Shown here in pieces: positions 1 to 8,582 of a DNA stretch of 64,000 bases (positions are counted from its first letter, which is position 1; every line of letters begins with the position of its first letter). Origin of the DNA: Gordonia insulae. GTDB taxonomy: Bacteria; Actinomycetota; Actinomycetes; Mycobacteriales; Mycobacteriaceae. The stretch spans positions 4,774,001 through 4,838,000 of the forward strand of contig NZ_CP033972.1 of NCBI RefSeq assembly GCF_003855095.1, read 5' to 3'. The notes beneath the pieces are model-generated. The model did not search any database and was not told the origin of the DNA. It saw only the letters and a list, made by a program, of their open reading frames with translations. The position numbers were made by a program, and so were the translations under genes.

Positions 1-2
1 AG

Positions 3-632
3 GCGGGACCTGCCGTCGGTGTGGGGCCGTGGCAGACCGACCGTGACGGCCCGCTGCCGACGGATCCGCGATACGACGCCGACCTCCTCGCCGAGGGCGA
101 CACCCGTAACGTCGTCGATGCCTACCGCTACTGGACCCGCGAGGCGATCGTCGCCGACATCGACACGCGGCGCCATCCGTTCCACGTCGCGATCGAGAAT
201 TTCGCCCATGACGCCAACATCGGGACGGTGGTGCGCACCGCCAATGCGTTCGCCGCGGCCGCGGTGCACATCGTCGGCCGGCGACGATGGAATCGTCGCG
301 GGGCGATGGTGACCGATCGCTATCAGCATCTGCTGCACCATGATTCGATCGCCGAGCTGTTCGACTGGGCGCACCGCGAGGGTCTCGCGGTGGTCGCGGT
401 GGACAACACGCCCGGCGCCCAGCGCCTCGAGGCCGCCGAACTGCCCCGGCGGTGTGTGCTGCTCTTCGGTCAGGAGGGACCCGGGGTCAGCGACGATGCA
501 CAGCGGCACGCGGACCTGACCGTCTCCATCGCGCAGTTCGGGTCGACGCGCAGTGTCAATGCCGGTGTGGCGGCGGGTATCACGATGCATGCGTGGATAC
601 AGCAGCACGCCGATCTCGATCGGGCCTGGTAG
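3..632 (+). CDS. TrmH/SpoU-family RNA methyltransferase, 5' end outside window
   Basis: Predicted SAM-dependent 2'-O-ribose methyltransferase of the SPOUT (TrmH) class, acting on rRNA or tRNA. All three SpoU motifs are visible: an N-x-x-T-VVRTAN motif near the start of the domain, LLFGQEGPG in the middle, and QFGSTRSVNAG near the C-terminus, which together build the trefoil-knot SAM site. The frame is open to the left edge of the window. Homologues have residues before the first possible internal start (GTG at 21), so the true start is probably upstream. It resembles M. tuberculosis Rv0380c from memory. The target nucleotide cannot be told from sequence. It is convergent with, and immediately adjacent to, the MOSC gene. 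Confidence 0.88.
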   Translation, partial: AGPAVGVGPWQTDRDGPLPTDPRYDADLLAEGDTRNVVDAYRYWTREAIVADIDTRRHPFHVAIENFAHDANIGTVVRTANAFAAAAVHIVGRRRWNRRGAMVTDRYQHLLHHDSIAELFDWAHREGLAVVAVDNTPGAQRLEAAELPRRCVLLFGQEGPGVSDDAQRHADLTVSIAQFGSTRSVNAGVAAGITMHAWIQQHADLDRAW

Positions 633-1622
633 TCAGGAGGGCGATCGGCGCAGCAGTTCGGCGACGCGGTTGGCGGTGTCGAATGCCAGGATTCGGCCGG
701 AGTCCGCCATCCGGCGAACGCGGGTCGGTGGCTGCGGCGGTGTGACGGTGAGGATGTCGCCGACGTGGACGTCGCCGGTCCGGACGACGTCGGCGTAGAC
801 ACCGAGATAGCGGTCCGACGTCGCCGCGACCGCGCGGGTGAGGCGCTTGTCGAGGGGTAGGCCGACGTGGGCGCGACTCGGCACGACGCAGCGCACCGTC
901 TTCATCACCACATGCAGTTGGGCGCCGCCCAGATCCACTGTCGCGCCGGTCCACTCGGACTCCGGGAGGCCGCGCCCGGTGCCGTCGATCACCACGTTCG
1001 GCCGGAAACGTCGGGTGGCGACGCTGTCGTCGCCGATCGCCTCGGCGATGGTGGCAGCGCTCGCCTCCGACAGCAGGTGAATCGGGCAGAGGTCGACGAA
1101 AGTACCAGGGGGAGTGGCATTTCGGGTGATCGTGGCAAGTGCTCGGGCATTCATGTCGGAGATCTTCGGGAGCCGCTCGTCGGGAGCGATACCCAGGTCC
1201 TGGGCCAGCGCCCGAGGGGCGAGGGTGCCGAGACGTTCCCGCCACGGCAGACGATGGGCGCGGGGGTCCGCGGGCAGCGGCACCAGGCGCACATCGCGGT
1301 CCAGTCGCGACGACAGTGCGGCGTGGATCGCGGGGTCGTCGCTGCGGTGTTCGGTGCCGTCGGGAGCCGTCACGATGACCGCCGGTGCATGTCCCGGCCC
1401 GGCGTCGGGGCCCGGGGGAGTCACGTAGCGCGCGGAGAACACGAGCACGGCCGGCAGCCTGCGTGCCGAGATCGTGGTGTCGCGCTCGACGTCGTGCAGT
1501 GCCCAGAGCCGGTCGCCGTGGACGCCGCGTCGGCGCAAGGTGGCGGTCTCGAGTTGTTCGCCGGCCATGGACTTGACCGGGTGGCGCCACAGCTGCGTGA
1601 CGTGTGCTGACGGGCTGCTCAT
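633..1622 (-). CDS. MOSC-domain protein (molybdenum cofactor sulfurase C-terminal family)
   Basis: A 329-residue protein with an N-terminal MOSC beta-barrel (HPVKSMAG...GDRLWAL) followed by a MOSC domain. It carries the expected cysteine in KTVRCVVPS; in mARC/YcbX-type proteins this cysteine ligates the molybdenum. Family members are Moco-carrying reductases of N-hydroxylated compounds or Moco-sulfur carriers. There is no C-terminal 2Fe-2S ferredoxin domain, unlike YcbX, so any reductase role needs an external electron donor. The ATG start has a GAGG Shine-Dalgarno element about 8 bases upstream. A molybdopterin oxidoreductase lies about 25 kb away, but no Moco biosynthesis gene is adjacent. 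Confidence 0.85.
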   Translation of the reverse strand: MSSPSAHVTQLWRHPVKSMAGEQLETATLRRRGVHGDRLWALHDVERDTTISARRLPAVLVFSARYVTPPGPDAGPGHAPAVIVTAPDGTEHRSDDPAIHAALSSRLDRDVRLVPLPADPRAHRLPWRERLGTLAPRALAQDLGIAPDERLPKISDMNARALATITRNATPPGTFVDLCPIHLLSEASAATIAEAIGDDSVATRRFRPNVVIDGTGRGLPESEWTGATVDLGGAQLHVVMKTVRCVVPSRAHVGLPLDKRLTRAVAATSDRYLGVYADVVRTGDVHVGDILTVTPPQPPTRVRRMADSGRILAFDTANRVAELLRRSPS

Positions 1623-1723
1623 CGGTCACCTCGGGGGTCGGCTACGCGGCGTGTGGGTGTGCCGCACAGGGTAACCGATCGTTCACTTGCGCAATCATCG
1701 CGTCCGAGGAAGAGTTACGAGCC

Positions 1724-2869
1724 GTGTCGACTCTGCGGTTGCGCTCTGCGATCTTGTCTGTCCTGACCCCGATGCTTCTCGTGATGGGAGTCGTCGCGAG
1801 CGGCACCGCCACCGCGGCACCGACCGCGACCGCCCCGGCCGCGTTCACCCCGGCGCAGCTGGTCGGGCCGTACGCCTCCGACGTCCCGCCGACCGGCACG
1901 TACATCCCGGTCCTCGACGGCTTCGCGGAACTCCGCCGGGCCCACCCGTCGATCATCGCGTCGAACCTGCAGAAGGTGAAGGCGATCAACAACTCCGCGA
2001 CACGCGCGCAACAGGCGGACGCGATCGCGGTCAACTACGACGATCGGCTGGTCTCGCTCTCCGACGCGCTCGGTGACCGGCTGGGCACGGTGTTCCGTCA
2101 ACTCCTGGCCGCGGGCAAACTGCCCAAGGTCGACGCGCTGGCCGGCGGCGACACCGCGCGGGCCGGTCTGCCCCTCGGCACGACGTTGCTGGAGAAGGAG
2201 TACTACGACAACCCGCGGCCGTTCGTGGTGGCGCCCACGTCGATCAAGCGGTACGACAAGCCGGGTGGTCACCTGTATGCGGAACTCGTGAACAACGGGT
2301 CGTACCCGTCGGGGCACACCAACATGGCCTACTGGAAGGGCGCGCTGCTCGCCTACTGGCTCCCGGAGCTCGGTCCGCAGATCATCGCGCGCGCCGGCGA
2401 GATCGGCCGCAGCCGAATCGTGCTCGGCGTGCACTATCCGCTGGACGTGATGGGTGGCCGGATCATGGGCACCGACATCGCCGCCGCCCGGCTGGCCGAT
2501 CCGCGATTCGCGCAGCTGATCGATCAGGCGGGGGCGCAACTGCGCGACCAACTGCGTCGCTCCGTCGGAATGTCGTTGACGGACTTCATCGCCCGTGACA
2601 CGCCGTACCTGACGACACAACAGGCCGTCAGCGAGCACCGGAACCTGATGACGTACGGGTTCCCCGTCGTGTCGCCGGGGCAGGTCAACGGGATCCCGGC
2701 GTCGGCGGCGGCGCTGCTGCGCAGCCGATTCCCCGGCCTGACCGACGGCCAGCGACTGGACATCCTGCGGCGCACCGCGATTCGCACGGGCTATCCGCTG
2801 GACCGATCCGGTGCCAACGGTGGCTGGCTGCGCATCGACCTCGCTGCGGCATACGCGGTCACACCCTGA
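1724..2869 (+). CDS. Secreted PAP2-type acid phosphatase
   Basis: A 381-residue exported phosphatase of the PAP2/class A acid phosphatase family. It has the three-part vanadium-haloperoxidase-type active site: a KEYYDNPRP motif, PSGHT with the catalytic histidine region, and SRIVLGVHYPLDV with the nucleophilic histidine. GTG 1724 was chosen because a GAGGAAGAG ribosome site precedes it and translation opens with a signal peptide (basic start, hydrophobic stretch, ATAA-P cleavage region). An in-frame start at 1604 would bury that signal. Apart from the signal peptide there are no membrane spans, so this is a soluble periplasmic or secreted enzyme rather than a lipid-phosphate phosphatase. Substrate unknown. 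Confidence 0.87.
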   Translation: MSTLRLRSAILSVLTPMLLVMGVVASGTATAAPTATAPAAFTPAQLVGPYASDVPPTGTYIPVLDGFAELRRAHPSIIASNLQKVKAINNSATRAQQADAIAVNYDDRLVSLSDALGDRLGTVFRQLLAAGKLPKVDALAGGDTARAGLPLGTTLLEKEYYDNPRPFVVAPTSIKRYDKPGGHLYAELVNNGSYPSGHTNMAYWKGALLAYWLPELGPQIIARAGEIGRSRIVLGVHYPLDVMGGRIMGTDIAAARLADPRFAQLIDQAGAQLRDQLRRSVGMSLTDFIARDTPYLTTQQAVSEHRNLMTYGFPVVSPGQVNGIPASAAALLRSRFPGLTDGQRLDILRRTAIRTGYPLDRSGANGGWLRIDLAAAYAVTP

Positions 2870-2885
2870 TCGGGTACCACCACGG

Positions 2886-3944
2886 TCACGCGGTGACCGG
2901 CTCCTCGAGTGACGGCACGTGCAGCACCTCGCGGTTGCGGTAGTGGCCGAGTGCGCTCAAGGCGATACCCAGGACCGCCCACGCGGTCAGTACGAGCCAG
3001 GGCTGTGTGGCGTCCGCATCGGGGAAGTAGCTCAGGTCGCGCACCAGGGTGGCGCCCGCGCCGGGCACCAGGAACTGCCCGATCGCACCCCAGGGTGTGG
3101 CGAGGAACTGCACGGGCATCGTGGCCGCCGACAAGGGGTTGCCGACGAACATGGTGATCACCGCGCCGACGGCGATTCCCGGCGGCCCGATCAGGGAGTT
3201 CATCCCCACCACGAATGACGCGGTGCCCAGGACCGCGAGCGAGATCCCGGCGCAGAGCAGGAAGAAGTTGCCGGGCAGTATGCCGAACCAGGTGTGCGTC
3301 ACCAGCGTCACGCTGACCCCACCGAGGATGGCGAACACGACCAGTGCGACGAGCCGTCGGGTGACGCCGGCGACGAGTAGTGAGATCAGGATGCCGCCGA
3401 GCAGGCCGGCCAGTACGAGAGGGAACCCGAGGGCGCTCAGGCCCGAACCGTTGGGATCGTCCCCGGCGAGGGGCACGACGTCGGTGGTCGTGACGGTGGT
3501 CGTCACCGGGTTGACGCCGGGCCGGGCGGACTGGGCCGACATCTGCTGCTGCATCGAGCCGGCCACGCCTTTGAGAATCGAGACGACTGCGGGACCCGCG
3601 GCGGACGCGATCAGCACTTCGGGAGCGCGTCCGGCGACGATCGCACCGTCGATGTCGCGGGTCCTGATCGCGGTGATCGCCTCGTCGCGGGTGGCGTAGG
3701 TCGAGGTGTCGAAGACCCCCGGTGCGTTGGTGTCGAGATTCTGCTCGACCTGTGCGACCGCGATCTGGGGGCCCACGATCCCGACGGGGAGATCCTTGGC
3801 GGACGAGGTCGCGACTGGCCACAGGAAGGCCAGCACGACGACGCCGATGGCTACCGCCGCCAGCAGCGACATGATGAGGGTCTTCGACCAGGTGGTCACC
3901 GGGCCGGTCGGGGGTGATGCGGCGTTGGTGGATGTCTCGGTCAT
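2886..3944 (-). CDS. YhgE/Pip-like multi-span membrane protein (ABC-2 permease-like)
   Basis: A 352-residue membrane protein: one N-terminal span (about residues 22-45), an extracytoplasmic Thr/Ser-rich domain of about 130 residues, then five or six spans, and a short charged tail. This layout is that of the YhgE/Pip or ABC-2-type permease-like proteins often found beside a TetR regulator. No ATP-binding partner is adjacent. It is divergent from the TetR gene across 73 bases, so the regulator likely controls it. Export of a hydrophobic compound, lipid or drug is the usual guess; nothing in the sequence fixes a substrate. Confidence 0.75.
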   Translation of the reverse strand: MTETSTNAASPPTGPVTTWSKTLIMSLLAAVAIGVVVLAFLWPVATSSAKDLPVGIVGPQIAVAQVEQNLDTNAPGVFDTSTYATRDEAITAIRTRDIDGAIVAGRAPEVLIASAAGPAVVSILKGVAGSMQQQMSAQSARPGVNPVTTTVTTTDVVPLAGDDPNGSGLSALGFPLVLAGLLGGILISLLVAGVTRRLVALVVFAILGGVSVTLVTHTWFGILPGNFFLLCAGISLAVLGTASFVVGMNSLIGPPGIAVGAVITMFVGNPLSAATMPVQFLATPWGAIGQFLVPGAGATLVRDLSYFPDADATQPWLVLTAWAVLGIALSALGHYRNREVLHVPSLEEPVTA

Positions 3945-3981
3945 GGCGAGCCCGCCCTCTCAAGGAGATTGTTCGTTCTCT

Positions 3982-4011
3982 TTGAAGGTGACTATACAGA
4001 ACATGTATTCT
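3982..4011 (+). promoter_or_regulatory. Promoter of the TetR gene, probably leaderless
   Basis: TTGAAG (3982-3987) and TATTCT (4006-4011) are separated by 18 bases. The -10 ends six bases before the ATG at 4018, and no Shine-Dalgarno sequence is present, so transcription probably starts at or next to the A of the start codon. Confidence 0.6.
3994..4008. promoter_or_regulatory. Candidate TetR operator
   Basis: Inverted repeat ATACA-GAACA-TGTAT lies between the -35 and -10 of the TetR promoter, inside the 73-base divergent gap, in an AT-rich patch unusual for this window. An overlapping AGAA-N6-TTCT repeat sits at 3998-4011. Autorepression and control of the divergent membrane protein are inferred. 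Confidence 0.5.
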
Positions 4012-4017
4012 TTTTGT

Positions 4018-4605
4018 ATGCCCCGCCTGACTCGAGAGACCGCGCAGTCCCGACGGGACGCGATCGTCGCCGCGGCGCTGCGGATGATGGCGACCCAGGG
4101 GGTCGCGCACACATCGATCGCCGACATCTCCGCGGAATCGGGATTGTCGACGGGCTCGATCTACTCGCACTTCTCGGGCAAGGCAGAGATCTTCGCCGAA
4201 GGTGCGGCAGCGGTGATCGGCCGGCGGGCTCAGGCGCTGCTGGAGGAAGGATTCGACGCACGGGAACCGCGATCACCGCGCGAGATCGTCGGCCGCCTAC
4301 TGGGTGCCCTCGACGAGGACGAGGTGCCACATCGCCTCGTCCTGCAGATGTGGGCGGAGGCGACCGTCGACGAGGAGATCAGCGAAGTCGTCGATCGTGC
4401 GGTGGGCCGGATTCGAACCGCCTACCGGGCGGCGATCGGGCCGTGGGTGGCTGCGCAGAAGGGTTCGATCGACATCGACGCCGTCGTCCGCGGGATGGTG
4501 GCACTCTCGCAGGGCTACATCGTCCACCGGGCGCTGTTCGGGCCATTGGCGCTCGGGGAGTACCTCGGCGGAGTCGGCGTGGCGCTCGACGATCGGGAGG
4601 AGTGA
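4018..4605 (+). CDS. TetR/AcrR-family transcriptional regulator
   Basis: A 195-residue regulator. The N-terminal TetR helix-turn-helix is clear: ALRMMATQGVAHTSIADI followed by SGLSTGSIYSHFSGKAEIF, the usual recognition helix and SHF-xK signature. The C-terminal ligand domain (about residues 70-190) has no recognisable specificity. ATG 4018 was chosen over a longer upstream frame because it starts right at the conserved domain and fits a leaderless promoter. The divergent membrane protein at 2886-3944 is the likely target; the inducer is unknown. Confidence 0.9.
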   Translation: MPRLTRETAQSRRDAIVAAALRMMATQGVAHTSIADISAESGLSTGSIYSHFSGKAEIFAEGAAAVIGRRAQALLEEGFDAREPRSPREIVGRLLGALDEDEVPHRLVLQMWAEATVDEEISEVVDRAVGRIRTAYRAAIGPWVAAQKGSIDIDAVVRGMVALSQGYIVHRALFGPLALGEYLGGVGVALDDREE

Positions 4606-4627
4606 GGGACCGGCAGGCTGGTCCGGA

Positions 4628-5347
4628 TCAGGACTCGCTCTGCAGGTCGGATTCGGTGGACACCACGTCGGCGGCCGACTTCTTGGCCACCCGGCGACGC
4701 CGGTACCACTCGACGAACATCGGCAACACCGACAAGACCACGATCAAGATGAAGATCGGCTCGATCAGCTTCTGCACGATCTCGAATCGACCCAGCCAAT
4801 AGCCCAGCAGGACGATTCCCGCACCCCAGACGATGGCGCCGACGACGTTGTAGACGAAGAAGACCGAGTATTTCATCCGCGCGGCGCCGGCGACGATCGG
4901 CGCGAGCGTACGGACGATGGGCACGAAGCGGGCGAGGAAGATCGTGATCGGGCCGCGCTTCTCGAAGAACTCGTGTGCCTCGATGAGATAGCGCTCCTTG
5001 AGGAAGCGGGCGTCCGGCTTGAACATGCTGGTGCCGACATACCGGCCGATCCAGTAACCGATCTGTCCGCCGATGATGGCCGCGATCGGGATGAAGATCA
5101 GCAACTGCCAGAGCGATGCGAACTTGTCGATCCCGTCCTTGCCGCCGGCCGCGACCACCATTCCGGCCACGAACAGCAGCGAGTCGCCCGGCAGGACCGG
5201 GAAGAGCACCCCGGACTCGATCAGGATCACCAGGAGCAGGCCCCAGAAGGCCCAGGCGCCGAAGTACCCCAGGAGGGTCACCGGGTCGAGGAATCCCGGC
5301 ATGAGGGCGACGTTTGTCGTGGTCTGGGCGAGAGCGGAGTCGATCAC
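4628..5347 (-). CDS. DedA-family membrane protein
   Basis: A 239-residue polytopic membrane protein of the DedA/SNARE-associated family. It contains the FxESG...PGD motif (LLVILIESGVLFPVLPGDSL) and the FLARFVPIVRT...AG motif that forms the conserved acidic/arginine core. It resembles Rv0364 by recall, which also neighbours fba. DedA members include UptA, shown to move undecaprenyl phosphate back across the membrane; in this order the lipid would be decaprenyl phosphate. Its ATG overlaps the stop of the upstream DUF368 gene (ATGA), so the two are translationally coupled. Role inferred from family. Confidence 0.9.
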   Translation of the reverse strand: MIDSALAQTTTNVALMPGFLDPVTLLGYFGAWAFWGLLLVILIESGVLFPVLPGDSLLFVAGMVVAAGGKDGIDKFASLWQLLIFIPIAAIIGGQIGYWIGRYVGTSMFKPDARFLKERYLIEAHEFFEKRGPITIFLARFVPIVRTLAPIVAGAARMKYSVFFVYNVVGAIVWGAGIVLLGYWLGRFEIVQKLIEPIFILIVVLSVLPMFVEWYRRRRVAKKSAADVVSTESDLQSES

Positions 5348-6363
5348 GACGGATCAGCGTACCTGTCGAAGCTGAATGATCGCTGGGAGCCGGGAGCCGG
5401 GTCTGCCCTCCCGGCGCGTCGCTGGACCAGCGCGACGACGCCGACGACCGCTGCGCCGAGCACGAACAGTGCCAGCGCCGCCGGCCAGTCGGAGCCGACA
5501 GCCATGACCTGCCCCTCGTCGGTCTGCCACGGCCACAGCGCCCGCAGTGAACCCAACAGCAACCCGGCCGCGCTGACCATAGCCACGGTGTGATGGTTCC
5601 TCAGCAGTTTCTCCAGGATGCGGACGAACGACGCCAGGCCCACCAGCGCGCCGAGTCCGAAAACGGCCAGGTAGGTGAGGTCGCCATTGTCGACGGCCGC
5701 CATCGTCGGTGCGTACAGGCCGACGACGAGGAGGAAGAACGAACCGCTCACCCCGGGTAGCACCAGCGCGCAGATCGCGATCGCGGCCGCTCCGAACACC
5801 ATGGTCAGCGGGGGATCGGAGATCTCGCCACGGGGTAGGGAGGTCAGCGCGAACGTCGCTGCCGCCATGACGATGAACAGGGCGGCGGCGCGCAGTCGCG
5901 AACTCGGGGCGTGCAGCGCGCCCGGTCGGATCTCCAGGAGCGGGATGACCACCGACATCGCGATCATGCCCATGAACAGCGCTTTGGAGTTCACCGGCTG
6001 ATCCGTGACGAAACTCTCCATCACGCCCGCGATCGAGATCACTGCGAGCGCCATGCCGATGGCGACCGGGATCAATAGCCACCACTCGACGTCGCGTGCC
6101 GCCGAACGCCAGTCGCCGCGGGTGAGCATCATGCGGGGGACGTCGAGGACGTGCTTCGCGGAGGCGATCAGGCGGGTGTAGATCCCGGTCACCAATGCGA
6201 CCGTTCCGCCCGAGACGCCGGGCACTGTCTCGGCGACACCGATCAGGGCGCCGCGGGCCAGGTCTCCGGCGACCGTGCGGGGCCGAGGCCGGAGAGGCGG
6301 CGCGAGGGGTTCGGCGGTGTCGGACGTGTCGGCGGACGCTGTGGCCGGAGGGTTCGTGGACAT
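5344..6363 (-). CDS. DUF368 membrane protein (PopT-like polyprenyl-phosphate translocase candidate)
   Basis: A 339-residue polytopic protein with the DUF368 signature: ARGALIGVAETVPGVSGGTVAL near residue 35, repeated as ALVLPGVSGSFFLLVVGLY about 180 residues later. The two inverted repeat halves are typical of this family. Work on PopT identified DUF368 proteins as undecaprenyl-phosphate translocases. ATG 6363 opens a short disordered cytoplasmic tail before the first repeat. A TACCAT hexamer (6372-6377 on this strand) would give a near-leaderless transcript, with GTG 6366 as an alternative start. It is the first gene of a two-gene operon with the DedA gene. Confidence 0.88.
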   Translation of the reverse strand: MSTNPPATASADTSDTAEPLAPPLRPRPRTVAGDLARGALIGVAETVPGVSGGTVALVTGIYTRLIASAKHVLDVPRMMLTRGDWRSAARDVEWWLLIPVAIGMALAVISIAGVMESFVTDQPVNSKALFMGMIAMSVVIPLLEIRPGALHAPSSRLRAAALFIVMAAATFALTSLPRGEISDPPLTMVFGAAAIAICALVLPGVSGSFFLLVVGLYAPTMAAVDNGDLTYLAVFGLGALVGLASFVRILEKLLRNHHTVAMVSAAGLLLGSLRALWPWQTDEGQVMAVGSDWPAALALFVLGAAVVGVVALVQRRAGRADPAPGSQRSFSFDRYADPS

Positions 6364-6519
6364 CACGAGACATGGTACGGATTTCTCGGCATACCGGTCA
6401 TAACCGACGTCGAGGTCACAGAAGACCCGGTGCTGCACATGCGGGAACCGGGCTTGACATACTGAACGGGAGTGACCGACTCGCAAGCGCGCAAACCTTA
6501 CCCGGTTGGAGGACGTGAG

Positions 6520-7557
6520 ATGCCCATAGCAACCCCCGAGCAGTACGCGGAAATGTTCGACAAGGCAAAAGCAGGGGGCTATGCGTTCCCGGCGATCAAC
6601 TGTACGTCGTCGTCGACGATCAACGCGGCCATCAAGGGCTTCGCGGACGCCGGTAGCGACGGCATCATCCAATTCTCCACCGGCGGTGCCGAATTCGGTT
6701 CCGGCCTGGGAATCAAGGAGATGGTGACCGGCGCTGTCGCGCTCGCTGAGTTCGCCCACGTGATCGCGGCGAAGTACGACGTCACGATCGCACTACACAC
6801 CGACCACTGCCCGAAGGACAAGCTCGACACCTACGTGCGCCCGCTGCTGGCGGTCTCGCAGGAGCGCGTCGACGCCGGCAAGAACCCGCTGTTCCAGTCG
6901 CACATGTGGGACGGCAGCGCCGTTCCGCTGGACGAGAACCTCGAGATCGCCAAGGACCTGCTGGCCAAGGCCGGAGCGGCGAACATCATCCTGGAGATCG
7001 AGATCGGTGTGGTCGGCGGTGAAGAGGACGGCGTCGAGGCAGAGATCAACGACAAGCTGTTCACCACGCCGGAGGACTTCGAGAAGACCCTCGACGCGCT
7101 GGGCGCGAGCGACTCCGGTAACCGTTACCTGCTCGCCGCGACGTTCGGCAACGTCCACGGCGTCTACAAGCCGGGCAACGTCAAGCTGCGTCCCGATGTC
7201 CTGAACACCGGGCAGGAGGTCGCGACCAAGAAGCTCGGCCTCGCCGACGGCAGCAAGCCGTTCGACTTCGTCTTCCACGGTGGTTCCGGCTCGCTGAAGA
7301 GCGAGATCGACGAGGCGCTCAGCTACGGCGTCGTGAAGATGAACGTCGACACCGACACCCAGTACGCCTACACCCGTCCGATCGCCGGGCACATGTTCTC
7401 CAACTACGACGGGGTGCTCAAGGTTGACGGCGAGGTCGGTAACAAGAAGACCTACGATCCGCGGGTCTGGTCGAAGCTGGCCGAGGCGTCGATGTCCGAG
7501 CGCGTCATCGAGGCATGCACCGACCTCAAGTCGGTCGGCAAGTCCATCAGCGCCTGA
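6520..7557 (+). CDS. fbaA: Class II fructose-bisphosphate aldolase
   Basis: Zinc-dependent aldolase that interconverts fructose 1,6-bisphosphate with DHAP and glyceraldehyde 3-phosphate in glycolysis and gluconeogenesis. The 345-residue protein is close to mycobacterial Fba throughout. Visible sites include the zinc-binding HTDHCPKD (around residue 93), EIEIGVVGGEEDG, the second zinc histidine in FGNVHGVYKPG, and FVFHGGSGS. ATG 6520 was chosen because GGAGG lies 7 bases upstream and it matches the known MPIATPE N-terminus; a GTG at 6472 is in frame but less likely. A TTGACA box lies at 6454-6459 without a good -10. A strong hairpin terminator follows. Confidence 0.97.
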   Translation: MPIATPEQYAEMFDKAKAGGYAFPAINCTSSSTINAAIKGFADAGSDGIIQFSTGGAEFGSGLGIKEMVTGAVALAEFAHVIAAKYDVTIALHTDHCPKDKLDTYVRPLLAVSQERVDAGKNPLFQSHMWDGSAVPLDENLEIAKDLLAKAGAANIILEIEIGVVGGEEDGVEAEINDKLFTTPEDFEKTLDALGASDSGNRYLLAATFGNVHGVYKPGNVKLRPDVLNTGQEVATKKLGLADGSKPFDFVFHGGSGSLKSEIDEALSYGVVKMNVDTDTQYAYTRPIAGHMFSNYDGVLKVDGEVGNKKTYDPRVWSKLAEASMSERVIEACTDLKSVGKSISA

Positions 7558-7576
7558 TCAGACACGGTCTCGAAGC

Positions 7577-7606
7577 GACAGCGCCCGGGTGATCCCGGGC
7601 GCTGTC
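7577..7606 (+). terminator. Hairpin terminator after fbaA
   Basis: Perfect 13-bp stem (7577-7589 pairing with 7594-7606) around a four-base TGAT loop, 20 bases past the fbaA stop. There is no U-tract, as is common in actinobacteria. Confidence 0.75.
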
Positions 7607-7655
7607 TGCGTTGTCAGGTGGCGCAGCAGATCGCGCTGCTGAGATCAGCCCCGTG

Positions 7656-7702
7656 AGCCGCCGCCGAGGGGATATCCCCTCGGCGAGGGCTCAGGGGGCC
7701 GA
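7656..7702. repeat. 47-bp palindrome-bearing repeat, copy 1
   Basis: Contains the perfect 20-bp palindrome CCGAGGGGATATCCCCTCGG (7664-7683), extended by one pair to 7663-7684. Eight bases further on is CAGGGGGCCGA (7692-7702). The stop codon of the nuclease-like gene lies inside its tail. A second copy with the same spacing lies on the other side of that gene. Confidence 0.85.
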
Positions 7703-8524
7703 AGTTTGCCGCCGCGTCCGTCGCGGGCGGTGGCGATCCGCGTCTGTGACGGCGGTGATGTCGGCGATCGTCTCTGCCCAGCCGTAGATGACGTCGTCGT
7801 ACGTCAAGCGCATGGTGATCAACCCTGAAGCGAGTGTCTTCCGGTCGCGGCGTCGGTCATTCGCGTAGTTCTCCGGGCTGGTGTGGTGGAGTTTGCTGTC
7901 GCACTCGAGCAGTAGACGGCCCACCTGCAGATCGACATAGCCGACGCCTGGGATCTTCGGCTGGACGACGACGTGAAAGCCCCGTGCGCGCAGCCGGAGT
8001 CGGACCGCGCTCTCGGTGCCCGATTGCGCGCGGGCATCGCATCTGAGCATCCGGTCCTCGATCTCCCGACTGGACTGTGGCATTTCCGATCGCAACGACC
8101 GGATACTCGTCCCCGACGAGTTGAGCAGTGAGTCGCACACGACGATCCAGTCCTCGCGACTCATGCAGCGAGCTGCGACCATCAGCGCGACCGGCGCCGG
8201 ATCGATCGGGGTCAGTACCGGCAGCGGGCGGCCCGGCGTTCGGCAGAAGTCTCGCCGCGCGTGGTGTCGGGAGCCCCGTACGTGCAGGTCGTCGTACCCC
8301 GGCGGGATCCAGAGGCCGTGGTGTCGCAGCGCGGAAACGCAGCTCATCGCGCCTCCTCGACGTACCGCCTCGACCACGTTCTCGTCCGCAGTCGGTGTCG
8401 CGTACCAGCCGGGCCGCGGGCGAATGAGTGCGCTCTCGCGAACTGCTCGGCGCAACTCGGCGTCGGTGGTTCCGTTTCTGAGCAGCTGACTTCTGCTGTA
8501 GACGTTGGGTTCGAGTTCTTCCAC
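7691..8524 (-). CDS. AbiEi-like / DUF559 nuclease-fold protein
   Basis: A 277-residue protein with two parts. The N-terminus (SRSQLLRNGTTDAELRRAVRES) resembles the winged-helix AbiEi antitoxin-type domain. The C-terminal third (SGTESAVRLRLRARGFHVVVQ...VGYVDLQVGRLLLECDSKLHH) resembles DUF559/Vsr-like PD-(D/E)xK nucleases, with Glu, Asp and ExDxK in plausible catalytic positions. Such two-domain genes occur in several copies in mycobacterial and Gordonia genomes as orphans of abortive-infection or toxin-antitoxin type; their activity is unproven. Start is GTG 8524. No toxin partner is adjacent. Flanking 47-bp repeats suggest that the gene arrived or moves as a unit. Confidence 0.7.
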   Translation of the reverse strand: MEELEPNVYSRSQLLRNGTTDAELRRAVRESALIRPRPGWYATPTADENVVEAVRRGGAMSCVSALRHHGLWIPPGYDDLHVRGSRHHARRDFCRTPGRPLPVLTPIDPAPVALMVAARCMSREDWIVVCDSLLNSSGTSIRSLRSEMPQSSREIEDRMLRCDARAQSGTESAVRLRLRARGFHVVVQPKIPGVGYVDLQVGRLLLECDSKLHHTSPENYANDRRRDRKTLASGLITMRLTYDDVIYGWAETIADITAVTDADRHRPRRTRRQTSAP

Positions 8525-8582
8525 GTCATGTCAGACGCAGCAGAGTCCGGTTCGGCTCCCGTCGACTGAGATGAGCACCCTC

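Noticed and set aside
2884..2898. GGTCAC-GCG-GTGACC hairpin near 2890
   Set aside because: It lies within the last codons of the membrane-protein gene with a 3-base loop and no trailing signal; too weak to call a terminator.
6454..6459. TTGACA as the fbaA -35 element
   Set aside because: No TANNNT hexamer is found 16-19 bases downstream, so the promoter could not be completed.
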